DNA of 23,759 nucleotides from Reticulitermes lucifugus (lineage: Eukaryota; Arthropoda; Insecta; Blattodea; Rhinotermitidae). Location of the stretch: the NCBI GenBank assembly GCA_026260175.1, contig JAKCWW010005807.1, positions 5,554-29,312 of the forward strand. Direction: 5' to 3'. Below are positions 13,801-21,450 of this stretch, in pieces. The position numbers were made by a program, and so were the translations under genes. Numbering within the stretch: the first letter of the stretch is position 1; the number at the start of each line of letters is the position of its first letter. The notes beneath the pieces were generated by a model, which made no database searches, was not told the DNA's origin, and worked only from the letters and a program-made list of their open reading frames with translations.

Positions 13801-16800
13801 CATGTAACAAGGGATGGCATAAAGTATTATTTTAATGAACTTTGTAAAATCTCTTAGTTGTTTATTCTGTAAACTGGATTTTATTTTTAAAAAATTACTG
13901 AAATATGCAACAGATCTTGAATGTATGAGTATATTATATAATATTTAGTGTTGTTTTGTGCCTCAAAGGAATATGGGAATTACATCAGCAGTTGTCTACA
14001 ATTGTTGATGAAATGCTTAATCTCTGTATGGGTTAAATTTTTCCCGTACTTGGTGTGTAAATGTCGTAAATTACAGAATAATTGTCCTTTGTAAAAAGGA
14101 AGTGCCTTAGGCATACATGGTTCCAAAGTTGCAGATTAATGTTGCTACAATATTTTGATCCTGAGGTTTAGATCAGTGGTTTCCAATCTTTTTCAATTCA
14201 CAGGGCACCTTGACCAAGGAGTGCTCTCTGTAAACCACCTTGAAAAGTTTTTTATGCCATGAGTGAAATTAGGAATAATATTATTAGTGCAAAAGTGATG
14301 TAGCGTACCATGTCATATTATGAATTCAGATAAATGGGTGGCTTCTATATAAGAGAGGGGAAATTTATAAAATTTAGACCACTCTGAATGTTAACATTCT
14401 TTTCTAAGTGAACAGGGGCGAAATCACCATTACTGAATTCCAGTGATTTAATGCCTCAGTCCAGATTACAAAGCAGCGTACTGTGAAAGCATAGTTTGGT
14501 AACCACTGGATTAGATTATTTCATTTCATTTTAAATGGACAAATTTTGTCATTGATCTTGCAGCCTTGTGACATTTTATCTTTTAAAATTGTGTGAATAT
14601 TTCAGTTATGAGGTGTCACTGGATGGCAAAAGACTTTCAGATCAAAAACTTCAAATTGGAGGAGTTTATACCTTACTTATTCAAGAAAATAATGAAATTG
14701 TAAGTAAAAAACCTTTGTCCTTCTACAGCAGTATTATAATCAGCTTTGGCCATTTACTTTTCTGTTAAATGTTAGAGTAACTGATGTTAACCATGTCCAA
14801 TTAAGGCGGAACAAATTGCATAGATCCTAGAAAAGTGTGTTTCTTAGCTATTTGTATCAAGCATCATTAAGAGTGAAAATTATTGGACAGTGGCTTACTT
14901 GTAGACCTTCAAACTTATGTCCTCCAGCCTGTGTTCCAAGTCAAGAGTAGGAGTTACATTGTGTCATTCATTTCTTATGTCTCCAACATGTGCTACATGC
15001 TCCACCAAATTATTGTCCACAATTTGATCATCAGAATGATACTGGTGCAGGATACAGATTATGACAGTCCTCATCATGCAGTTTTCTTCAGCCTCCTGTT
15101 ACTTCTTCAGTCTCAGCCCTAAATATTCTACTTACTGCTTTTCAAGCACCCTCAATCTTTTATTCTTTTCGTGGATTGAGAGGTTGTTTTGCATTCTTAC
15201 CAAACGTTCTTTTCTTTTAACAGCAGCAAGACAAGCTTCTCACTATAACTGAGCCTAACAGTCTCCATATGCTGTGGCTGATCCCCCAGTACTTTGTCAT
15301 CACCATGGGAGAAGTATTGTTCTCTGTCACTGGTTTGGAGTTCTCGTTCACGCAGGTAATGCATGTTATGGTTATTATTGTCTATTTTACTGCTAGTGCA
15401 TTCAGATTTATGTCAGTGTCTTGTGAGTACGCCAGTGATCACCTGATTTGTGAATCAGGTGAGTATCAACTATATTATCTGTCTTTTAGATTGAAAGCAG
15501 AATACACAAAAGTTTTTACAGTATTTAGTGGGCATTAAATTAATAGATTGCCAATAAAACTAAAAAGAATCAGCAAGAAATTATGCCACATGGGTGAAAA
15601 GTACTGCAGATGAAATTGAAAACTACCAAAATATTTTATAATAATATATACACAAAATGAAAAGAAGTAGAATATGAAAACAGGCACTGAAATGTAAGCC
15701 ACTGGGACAAAGAATTTCTAGAAAACTTAGAACTGAATTATGTGGTAACAGATGACTAAGTCTAAATGTGTACTATTCATGATTATATTAAATTTTTACT
15801 TTTGAAATCATTCTTATGGAAGGAATTCAATTCTTATGGTTATTTTGTGTGTGGCATTCCTCAAAAGAAAGAACTGTTGTAACATCATTCTATGTGTTTA
15901 GGAGAAGAGTTCTCCATAAGACTGGATTTTTCCACAGGTGGAATTTTTTCATCCCTGATGTAGAAAGTGTTGATTATACTTCAGTAATATGATAATAACT
16001 GATCCCAGTGGCCAGTCTAAGGCATGGATCTGCGGCTGCTTGCTTGCTGGAATTGTGGGTTCGAATCCCGCGAGGGGCATGGATGTCTCTCTGTTGTGGG
16101 TGTTGTGTGTTGTCAGGTAGAGGTCTCTGCGTTGGGCTGATCACTCATCCAGAGGAGTCCTACCAAATGTGGTGTGTCTGAGTTTGATCATGAAGCCTCG
16201 GTAATGAGGAGGACCTGGCCAACTAGGGGCTGTTGCACTATGGAAACAAAAAATATATAATAATATAGTACCTTGAAGACCCAGAATTTTTGTTACAACA
16301 CAAACTTTCTGTTGATTAGTATACTGTTGTTAATAGGTAACGTTACATGTGATCTGAAACCTTTACATCTCAAACTCTTTTTTTGCTGAGTACAAAGTAA
16401 TTTTCTTGACATTTAACATTTTTTCTTTGTAATCCAGGCTCCCGTCAGCATGAAATCTGTTCTGCAAGCAGGCTGGTTGCTCACTGTTGCATTTGGTAAC
16501 CTCATTGTGGTCATCGTAGCAGAAGCAAAATTTTTTGACAGTCAGGTATGCCTACACATTTTCAGTTCACTGGAATGAATGCCAACTATTTAAGTCATGT
16601 ATACAAATTTTAGAAACAATATTGTCCTTATTCAACTTCACTAGAAAATGCTTTTATGGGTGTACTGGTGTGAACATTTTGGCTGAGGGTTACCAAATTT
16701 TCATTTCCTATGCTTTTGAATTCATTAGTGTCATATATTCATATGCTTGCTCCTTCTGAAAAGAGAATTAAATTTGTTTTCAAGATTATTTTTCATCAAG

Positions 16801-18506
16801 TCCCATAACAGTTCACTTACTGATCCACATGCTAGTCATATGGGGATATTGTTCATCATCAGCAGCAGCAACAGAGTATGAGCTAGTTTCTGGCTTGTTC
16901 CATCATCATGGGCATTTGTCTCTTTATGTTTACCGTAGTAATCCTACGTTCTTTGGGAATCCATGTACTCGTATTATTCATTCTTAAGGAATATTGTGTC
17001 AACTTATGTCTATAATATACAATTTTGTTTAACCTTTTAAAGCCTAGTGTTAACTGTATGTACTGCCAGTTTTAACATTCAAAATTTTGCATTCTGCCCG
17101 CAGCATATTTATATGTTTTGTGTGGATCTCAGAACAAAGATCGAATTTTGCCCTATACAGCATTCTGTAATTTGTTTTTATAACCGAGGTGGCAAGTGTC
17201 ACCTGTGCAGTATAAACTGGGTCTTTAAATAGAATGGATTATGTTTCGTCCTTAAAAGGTTAAATCATATTCATGTATGTCTAAGGCTCTTATTTCTTTT
17301 TTTGTGGTCACATAATATTCATGACGGTATAAGCTTCCTCCATTCAATACTTTGAAGACTAAAGTTAATCTAAAAATTTTTAAGGTTTCAGTTTCTACCT
17401 CACACCAAACATTCTGCATCTTATCAAAACCAGTCAGTTAATTCTGTTTCAGCAAATAATCATTATTTATAGCAGACATCATAAAAACACATGAATGAAC
17501 ATATTTAGTGTCAAAAGGCAGCTGTTTTTAACGTTCATAAAAACCTAATTTTAACTTGTAACACGTTGAACTAATACGTGTTGACCTTGACTCACAGCAG
17601 ATTGGACTAACAGTGATTACTTCACTGCCTGCTGTAATGCCAAACTATCTGATTGGAGTGTGATGTGATTTGTCAGAAAAAATAGTGCACTTAGTGTCTG
17701 TGCAAGAATTGATGTCTAGTGTTTGTTTGAGAGGAAGGTCCAATAGTATTGATGACTGATAAATGGGAAGCACAGAAACTTGCTTATTATCCAGTGTTTC
17801 ACAGCAGAACAAAACATATAGACACTCTCAATCACGTGATAAAAGAGACTTTACAGTGATATAAAATTTGTGATGATATTACCCATGATTATCCTTGTGT
17901 TTTTTTTAATAAAATCATTTTATGTATAATCTTAAAAAAGATTTTTGTGTAATTTAAATAAACTTGATGTTTTAATTGGTAATTTAAAATACATAAGTCG
18001 ATGCTTTCAAGATACAGATCATGAGTAAACAGATGGACGCACAGACTTTAATTATATTACCTAATCTTATGAATCGTCAGTGTATTATAAAAATGTTCCT
18101 AGATTTTGAATCCTGGAATAATTAAACATTGCTTATGGCCGTGTACCATATTTTTTTTACCAAATTTTAAAATGTTGCTTTTCCATAACCTTTTCTGCCA
18201 TAACAATATAACACTGGCACAAAGCAAAATTTCTCTATGAGATGATGATATAGAAAATTTCTCTTTTGGTATAATGTTTCTTATTATTATTTATTCCAGG
18301 CAAATGAATTCTTCTTGTTTGCTGGCCTTATGATTGTGGATATGGCAATCTTTGCATATATGGCTATGCAGTACAAATATGTTGAAACACCTGAAGAGGA
18401 GGATGAAGAAGAAAACAAAAGCAAAGATTTTCCACTGAAAGAAAGAAAATCCAGTGAAAGAAATGGAAGTATTAATAAAACATTCACTGGTGATGATCAA
18501 GGATAG
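1737..18506 (+). CDS. yin: PepT1-like proton-coupled oligopeptide transporter (SLC15/PTR2), 14 coding exons, 5' end missing
   Basis: Joined coding exons: 1737-1815, 3619-3760, 4567-4656, 5756-6030, 6765-6847, 8338-8508, 9054-9299, 9529-9765, 12443-12561, 13646-13777, 14606-14699, 15224-15355, 16438-16545, 18300-18506. They total 2115 nt, an open frame of 704 codons plus TAG, and every intron is GT-AG. Seen: NEFCERFSYYGMR (ExxERFxYY proton-coupling motif of POT transporters), GAMLADTLLGKFRT (PTR2 signature 1), GTGGIKPCVSAFGGDQF and FYFAINSGSL (signature 2), ALFDQQGSRW, GEVLFSVTGLEFS and MKSVLQAGWLLTVA, in the family order. Known family role: uptake of di- and tripeptides with protons across a plasma membrane, typically gut epithelium. 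An extracellular loop of roughly 190 residues between helices 9 and 10 (exons 8-11) marks the animal PepT1/PepT2 type. Length is close to animal PepT proteins (about 700 residues), so only a short N-terminus is missing. The exact paralogue cannot be settled by eye. Confidence 0.95.
1816..3618 (+). other. Intron 1: no gene; short hairpin, purine and TTTA tracts
   Basis: Contains a perfect 8-bp inverted repeat gcagtggc/gccactgc (2127-2134 and 2145-2152), an A/G-rich GAA-type microsatellite near 2716-2740, a T tract near 3063-3076, and an imperfect TTTA array near 3185-3212. The GC-richer stretch at about 2660-2710 may be part of a dispersed repeat I cannot name. No coding evidence. Confidence 0.7.
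3619..3760 (+). CDS. yin: Transporter exon B: helices 1-2, PTR2 signature 1
   Basis: Encodes TILAIYLRN, an acidic luminal turn (YNDDD), then VIYHVFAMFCYFFPIFGAMLAD and TLLGKF. The His in IYH sits where mammalian PepT1 has its essential helix 2 histidine. GAMLAD..LGKFR is the start of PTR2 signature 1. Acceptor tttcag, donor gtgagt. The exon ends two bases into an Arg codon completed by the next exon. Confidence 0.95.
4567..4656 (+). CDS. yin: Transporter exon C: helix 3
   Basis: Encodes TIFYISIIYAIGNVVIALAS, then ATGAIEVPA, completing PTR2 signature 1 (LGKFRTI...Y.IG) and the end of helix 3. Acceptor tttccag, donor gtaaac. Phases on both sides match exons B and D, and the helix 3-4 linker is short. 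Confidence 0.93.
4778..4926 (+). repeat. Imperfect duplicated segment in intron 3
   Basis: About 46 bp starting aggaaccctcattcttgga at 4778 recurs as aggaatcctcatacttggga at 4881, offset 103 bp, with 34 of 46 positions matching by eye. The rest of intron 3 (4657-5755) and intron 2 (3761-4566) shows nothing recognisable. Old local duplication is the likely cause. Confidence 0.5.
5756..6030 (+). CDS. yin: Transporter exon D: helices 4-6, PTR2 signature 2
   Basis: The longest coding exon, 275 bp. It contains GTGGIKPCVSAFGGDQF and FFSLFYFAINSGSL, the most diagnostic blocks of the family, then CYPLAFGVPAVLM for helix 6. Cysteines in VKCLDQESCYP match the paired cysteines of animal PepT proteins. 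Acceptor ctgcag, donor gtaagt at 6031. Confidence 0.97.
6471..6500 (+). repeat. Tandem decamer acaataatat, three units
   Basis: Two exact copies of acaataatat followed by gcaataatat, directly adjoining, in intron 4 (6031-6764). Nothing else is recognised in that intron. Confidence 0.85.
6765..6847 (+). CDS. yin: Transporter exon E: end of helix 6 and cytosolic linker
   Basis: Encodes IIFLIGKRLYIIKKPEGNVV then LQVCKCIG, which matches the linker after helix 6 (family pattern KKxxPxGN...KCIG). Acceptor ctatag, donor gtaagt. The exon ends exactly on a codon boundary. Confidence 0.92.
6932..7090 (+). repeat. Satellite-like unit, diverged copy 1 (intron 5)
   Basis: Begins gtaaaacagta and carries ttctgttgttttgct (7006-7020), then tatagctccatta and cagctctcct. 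The same words in the same order occur in the copy at 7611-7801. Spacing between the first two differs by 10 bp, so the copies are diverged. A TCCA/TCTA microsatellite (about 7131-7152) follows. Confidence 0.65.
7611..7860 (+). repeat. Satellite-like unit copies 2 and 3 in tandem (intron 5)
   Basis: One 191-bp period runs from atatttgggatgt at 7611 to the same word at 7802. Around both lie ttccaat and aacctggag/gacctggag words. Copy 3 stops near 7860. The inner part of copy 2 (7661-7800) matches copy 1 at 6932-7090. Short open frames here are not coding: copy 1 has stops where copy 2 is open. The remainder of intron 5 (7861-8337) shows nothing recognisable. Confidence 0.65.
8338..8508 (+). 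CDS. yin: Transporter exon F: basic cytosolic loop and helix 7
   Basis: A lysine-rich start (ARKGKLKKVEK), then REHWLDYADDKYDKTLI, characteristic of animal PepT proteins, then helix 7 with LYLPLPFFWALFDQQ. Acceptor tttcag, donor gtgagt. 57 codons, phase 0 on both ends. Confidence 0.96.
9054..9299 (+). CDS. yin: Transporter exon G: helices 8-9
   Basis: Starts GSRWTFQATRMTG, continuing the FDQQGSRW block from exon F. KPDQMQVVNPLLI and FETGLYPLLAKC (helix 8) follow, then GIGGVLAAVAFVISAIVEIQ (helix 9). Acceptor ttccag, donor gtatgt. 82 codons, both ends phase 0. Confidence 0.96.
9529..9765 (+). CDS. yin: Transporter exon H: first half of the extracellular domain
   Basis: 79 codons with no membrane segment, matching the start of the extracellular domain between helices 9 and 10 in animal PepT1/2. 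It contains cysteines (DCQV, DDSCSNG) and two N-glycosylation sequons (NVS near assembled residue 389, NVT near residue 436). The intron before it is the shortest in the gene (229 bp). Acceptor ttgcag, donor gtaaca. Confidence 0.92.
10390..10640 (+). mobile_element. Mariner-like transposase C-terminal relic (intron 8)
   Basis: At 10460-10495 the frame reads SPDLMPGNFYLF, close to the mariner family block (YSPDLAPxDFxLF) that contains the last catalytic Asp. Lysine- and aromatic-rich residues follow, interrupted by stops. About 115 bp further on, in another frame, HYFEG appears, comparable with the YFEG near the mariner C-terminus. No TIR or intact N-terminal region is seen, so it is a dead fragment. 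The upstream limit is uncertain. Confidence 0.5.
10985..11260 (+). mobile_element. tRNA-derived SINE, copy A (intron 8)
   Basis: The head has an A-box-like tagcatagtctgcat and a B-box-like tttcgaatctt (about 11024-11035). The body has accggctctggggcccaccc, a ggtaaagtggctgg segment, and the tail gaggttaagaatgagtggag followed by tatgtcttcatgg. The same order recurs in three other places in the window on either strand, which establishes it as a dispersed repeat. The split A and B boxes indicate Pol III origin. Confidence 0.8.
12118..12290 (+). repeat. Cluster of degenerate (g)cataaatcaaaaa motifs
   Basis: Variants of gcataaatcaaaaa occur at 12118-12131, 12132-12146, 12214-12240 and 12267-12290 within intron 8. 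Spacing is irregular. It looks like an old dispersed or tandem repeat; no family recognised. The rest of intron 8 (9766-10240, 11260-12117) has nothing I can assign. Confidence 0.5.
12443..12561 (+). CDS. yin: Transporter exon I: extracellular domain
   Basis: Encodes AASYFLTYNNNTDPVLIPLG then TPSSPFD and SQTGDPLL, ending in a split Arg codon. Supported by exact phase with exons H and J, a good acceptor (attgcag) and donor (gtaaat). Carries a further sequon (NNT). Sequence is less conserved here, as is usual for this domain. Confidence 0.87.
12966..13205 (-). mobile_element. tRNA-derived SINE, copy B (intron 9)
   Basis: Minus-strand reading starts with tagcatagctggta (good A box) and tgtggttctacttcc (B-box-like), then gagcaag, acggctctgaggcccacc, a ggaagtaaagcagatgg segment and the end ggactggagcta. 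It is the same layout as copy A, diverged. It lies opposite to the host gene's transcription. Confidence 0.78.
13404..13422 (+). repeat. (AT)n microsatellite
   Basis: About 9.5 uninterrupted AT units followed by T/A-rich sequence in intron 9. Confidence 0.9.
13646..13777 (+). CDS. yin: Transporter exon J: extracellular domain
   Basis: Reads VIYNFKNVSSRTLSF, then LEVDSTVQKDF and a Thr/Glu-rich end (SHTTETKELPTT). It contains another NVS sequon. Acceptor tttatag, donor gtaagt; the split Thr codon joins exon K in frame. Confidence 0.87.
14174..14508. mobile_element. hAT-type MITE, 335 bp (intron 10)
   Basis: The left end cagtggtttccaatct and the inverted right end (cagtggttaccaaact when complemented) match at 14 of 16 positions. 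The element is flanked by 8-bp sequences gtttagat (14166-14173) and gattagat (14509-14516), identical at 7 of 8, the target duplication length of hAT elements. CAGTGGTT termini are typical of several hAT non-autonomous families. No transposase is encoded. It ends 97 bp before exon K. Confidence 0.85.
14606..14699 (+). CDS. yin: Transporter exon K: end of extracellular domain
   Basis: Encodes YEVSLDGKRLSDQKLQIGG then VYTLLIQENNEI. The acceptor is atttcag at 14600-14605. An earlier cttgcag (exon start 14564) would read directly into TGA, so it cannot give product. Donor gtaagt. Phase 0 at the 3' end. Confidence 0.9.
14900..15215 (-). mobile_element. Non-LTR retrotransposon (LINE) C-terminal relic, antisense in intron 11
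   Basis: On the minus strand, frames in order give HEKNKRLRVLEK, LHDEDCHNLYPAP (partly by frame shift), MIKLWTIIW and HVAHVGDIRNE. These follow the order of a common LINE ORF2 C-terminal region (LRVFEN.VLR..., LHNEELHNLY, IKSRRLRWAGHVARMG..RN). It is heavily frameshifted and carries stops. Two better copies lie at 20871-21155 and 22915-23125. Confidence 0.55.
15224..15355 (+). CDS. yin: Transporter exon L: helix 10, NAGNAG acceptor
   Basis: Encodes QQDKLLTITEPNS, then LHMLWLIPQYFVITMGEVLF and SVTGLEFSFTQ, the highly conserved helix 10 block with its functional Glu. The acceptor is cagcag: splicing after the first AG gives QQDK, after the second QDK, both in frame. The donor is gtaatg, followed 104 bp later by a stronger-looking gtgagt. 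Confidence 0.95.
15439..15462 (+). other. Perfect 10-bp hairpin enclosing a GTGAGT donor-like site (intron 12)
   Basis: tcacctgatt, loop tgtg, aatcaggtga: ten contiguous pairs with a 4-nt loop. The cag/gtgagt boundary (15456-15464) sits in its 3' arm. The frame from exon L stays open through this point. A regulatory role is inference. Confidence 0.7.
16005..16265 (+). mobile_element. tRNA-Leu-like SINE with A-rich tail (intron 12)
   Basis: The head cagtggccagtctaaggc, then ggatctgcggctgc and gggttcgaatcccgcgag, resemble a tRNA-Leu (A box region, variable arm and a perfect B box ggttcgaatcc), with a deletion in the D-arm region. A body with no tRNA likeness follows, ending ggaaacaaaaaatatata, an A-rich tail. 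It is a different family from the other SINE. It is not a functional tRNA gene, because the acceptor stem and D arm are not intact. Confidence 0.75.
16438..16545 (+). CDS. yin: Transporter exon M: helix 11
   Basis: 36 codons: APVSMKSVLQAGWLLTVAFG then NLIVVIVAEAKFFDSQ, directly comparable with the MKSVLQAGWLLTVA block of vertebrate PepT1. Acceptor atccag, donor gtatgc. Phase 0 on both ends. Confidence 0.96.
17033..17259. mobile_element. piggyBac-type MITE, 227 bp, flanked by TTAA (intron 13)
   Basis: Exact TTAA at 17029-17032 and 17260-17263 flank the element. Its ends are ccttttaaagcc and, complemented, ccttttaaggac (10 of 12 positions match). TTAA duplication and CCYTTT-like termini are the hallmark of piggyBac elements. 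No transposase is present. The rest of intron 13 (16546-18299) has only a 7-bp hairpin aacacgt/acgtgtt at 17560-17582 and AT-rich sequence. Confidence 0.75.
18300..18506 (+). CDS. yin: Transporter exon N: helix 12, cytosolic tail and stop
   Basis: Encodes ANEFFLFAGLMIVDMAIFAY (helix 12), MAMQYKYVETP, an acidic run (EEEDEEE) and a Lys/Ser-rich tail ending FTGDDQG, then TAG at 18504-18506. The final residues do not form a classical PDZ ligand. The last exon continues into the 3' UTR. Confidence 0.94.
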   Translation, partial: ANEFFLFAGLMIVDMAIFAYMAMQYKYVETPEEEDEEENKSKDFPLKERKSSERNGSINKTFTGDDQG

Positions 18507-18760
18507 CAGTATTTACAGAACTTTTATTAAAATATTTCCAGCCATGACTGTACATACTGATAATCTAGTAATGTTTCTACTGCAAAATATTAAAGTAACT
18601 ATTTGCAGGAACAGATGTAGACATGTGTGAGTGCTGTGCACAAGAAAAGGTTATGTCACTAGAATGGGCGCTGTGGTTTAATTTTAGCTGCAAAATTCTT
18701 TTTAATGTAATCAATAACACGATTGCACAATAAAATAATGTATGCTAAGGACAGTTGACA
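18507..18760 (+). promoter_or_regulatory. Transporter 3' UTR with poly(A) signal AATAAA at 18729-18734
   Basis: The first canonical AATAAA after the stop is at 18729-18734, about 220 bp downstream. A further AATAAA at 19168-19173 and an ATTAAA near 18949 could give longer 3' ends. Which is used cannot be told from sequence. Confidence 0.55.
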
Positions 18761-20870
18761 GAAAATGTGCTACATTTTGAATTGAATTGCTGGTTACGAT
18801 TTTTCCACTTAATTTTTATTGTGTCTTTCGCTGAACATTTTTGCTCTTTTTTCTGTTCTAACTACCTTTTGACATTTCAAAATGCCTTATATCTAGGAAT
18901 TTATAGTGTTAAAGTGATTCATTCGGTTGTGTTGTAAACATCAAGACATTAAAGCCAGCCATTTTATCCGTCAAACACAACTTATATACCACTAAATATG
19001 TGAGTTTTTTTGATGCATAAAATAGTTTGTTCATTGTCTTAGAAATTTACACTGTAACCTCATTGTACTTATTGAATTAATTCCACAAGTTGCCCACTTT
19101 TGATCTAAAATTACAGACAGTTTTAAATTATCAGTATTGAACCACAAAGGAATATACTTTTGATTTTAATAAAAGAAAATGAACAGCTCAGAGTCTTCAG
19201 AATGTAGTGACCATTTTTACAAAAGTGTTGGTTCTGTGTGCACTCACATAAACAGTACTAAAAGAAGAACCAGTTATATTCCATGCTGTTTTATTAAAAT
19301 CTCTATTTATGTTTGATTTGTCTTCAGCTTTTCCTGATTTTTAAATCAAACATATTTTGAACAATTTCAGTTGGACATAGTTCCCAACTGTGATTTAAGC
19401 ACTTGTTGCTAAATGGTAAACACCCTAATGCTGAAATTGCAGCATTACTGGTCCGTCCTTGAGATAAACATCTGCTGGGCAGGTGTCCATTTTAGCTTAT
19501 TTAGTGAAAAAAATTATTATGCGTGTTTTAATATGCTGTAATATTTCCAACTGGAATTTTTGTTCTCGATTTCTAAATACAAATCTATTTTAACAGCAGT
19601 CAAGTGATGGCAGACAGATTTTTAAATAGGTCAAGAATGATGCAGTATTGTCATATTTATATGTAATTATTGGAAGAACAGAACAATTTGAGACAACAAT
19701 TTTCAAAACATTTGTAAGGTATGTCTGTGGATATTTTAAATAAGACATGATATCTAAAATATGAAAATGAAAAAATATGAAAATATACTTATCTTTATCA
19801 CCGTTGTCATTTGTTATTCACGGTATAAAATATGGCCAACCAATCACCTGTAGCAAAGTGGCAACGTTTTGCTTGCATGTAGGTTCTATCTGGTTAAAAT
19901 TTCCAGGCAAATGTCAGCATTGTCCCCTGCTTGAAAATGGCCCCAACACTGTACCTTTTGTTTCATTTCTCTTCTGTAAATTGGCACAGTAATATTCTTG
20001 CAGCAATTTCTGGTTGATGTGTAGAATCACGTTATATGAAAGCCAAAATGGCTATATATTCTGGTTACAGACTTTAATTTAAATGACTTTTAAAAATTCT
20101 TAGTACCACCAAATTATAATTTTGGAATATGAATGTTGGTCCTGGACACCAGTTTTTAGAACACTGTGGAACATTCTCCACATCAAAATATTTCATCACA
20201 GTTCAAGTCGGTGGAACGAACTATAATCTAACCGTAATATGGTTTTTACTTAATATGGACACCTCTTGTACCCCAAATTTTGCCTTTGCTAAGGCTATGT
20301 AATTAAGTCCCATGGATGAAGTCCCTCCATATTGCCCTCATGCTGTTATGCTTCTCCCGTCAGTGTACACACTGCATATTCCTCTCCAGCCTTCTAGCTG
20401 TTCTGTTTGTATGAGTGTTGGTAGTGATACCCTCAGCCAGCAATGAATGCTTTGGGCTGGCTAATTCAGAATCAAAATTTTAGTCCAGTAATACGCCCAT
20501 CATTGAAACGTTTGATTCCGTTTAGAAGTACGCCTTCCCATGTTTTGGCACGGCATTGTAGTACATTAAAGTCAACCACAAGAACTTTCCGTCACCTCCC
20601 TTTGCACTAATAATTTCTAATAATCTTACCATATAAGGAATTAAAGGCTTCATATTCATAGCCCTAGTTAGTGATAAACCATCGTTAAATACAAATAAGT
20701 GTCCACGTCTTAAAAATTGTTGCATCGAAGGTCTATCTATCGGTCTGTGTGAAACAACTTGGCCAGATTTTCTTGAAATTTAGTAGATTACCTGTATTGT
20801 ACACTGAAATATGTCAAGCAAATTTGATTTTCTACAAGAGCCAGATGAAGATAATTGCGCTATCTCAAAA
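18761..20870. other. AT-rich sequence without a supported gene
   Basis: Probably distal 3' UTR or intergenic. One minus-strand open frame of 67 codons at 20522-20725 has no recognised similarity. Around 20729-20800 is a TCTATC stretch followed by agattttcttgaaatttag, reminiscent of dispersed insect repeats also hinted at near 7131-7195 and 12955-12970. Nothing is assigned. Confidence 0.5.
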
Positions 20871-21155
20871 TTAAATCCCAGCCCACATTCTCATGCCCAT
20901 TTCAATATAACAAGTATTTTTGCTTCTCCTAAATGGTCTCTTTGCTTTCATGTCTTCGACTACAATTTTGTGTGCATTTCTCGTCGCTCCCGTGCGTGCT
21001 ACATTCCCCGCCAATCTAATTCTCCTTAATTTGATCACTCTAATAACCTGGTCAGGCGTATACATTATGAAGCTCCTCATTATACAAATTTCTCCAGCCT
21101 TTTACTGCCTACTTCTTGGATACAAATACAGACCATGTTCTCAAGTACCCTCAGC
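20871..21155 (-). mobile_element. LINE ORF2 C-terminal relic
   Basis: Minus-strand pieces in order: LRVLENMV, then GWRNLYNEELHNVYA, then after a frameshift DQVIRVIKLRRIRLAGNVAR, RTGATRNAHKIVVEDMKAKR and PFRRS. This matches the arthropod non-LTR retrotransposon C-terminus (LRVFENRV..., WRKLHNEELHNLY, IK.RR.RWAGHVARMG..RNAY...KRPLGRPR). The clade (RTE-, jockey- or CR1-like) is not decided. At least one frameshift; clearly dead. A copy of the shared SINE abuts its upstream end. Confidence 0.72.
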
Positions 21156-21450
21156 CCTAAAAGTTGTTTCTGCCCACGTCATGAAGGCATATTCGGGAGT
21201 AGAGATATAGCTCCACTCACTTTTAACCTTCAGCGCTAGTTGCAGGTGAGTGGTCAGCTTCACCTTCCAGCCGCTTTACACCCCGGGAAAGAGCCCTCAT
21301 TACCCATTCAATAGGAAGCTAAGTGGGCCCCAGAGCCAGCCTATAAGTTTCAGAGAAAATAAAGACACCTCAGGTCCCGACAGGAATCGAATCATGACTT
21401 TTCAGCTGTCCATCCCATAGCCGAATCACTATATCGACTACATTATAGCC
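21156..21450 (-). mobile_element. tRNA-derived SINE, copy C
   Basis: On the minus strand: tagtgattcggctatggg (A-box region), tgattcgattcctg (B box, about 21383-21396), ggctctggggcccacttagc, ggtgtaaagcggctgg, gaaggttaaaagtgagtgga, then atgccttcatgacgtgg and acaactttt. It is the most complete of the four copies and the best guide to the family's tail. Confidence 0.8.

Noticed and set aside
18287..18500. Minus-strand open frames opposite exon N
   Set aside because: They are complements of the conserved helix 12 and tail coding sequence.
20920..21210. Plus-strand open frame of 96 codons
   Set aside because: It is the antisense shadow of the LINE relic and SINE tail on the minus strand.
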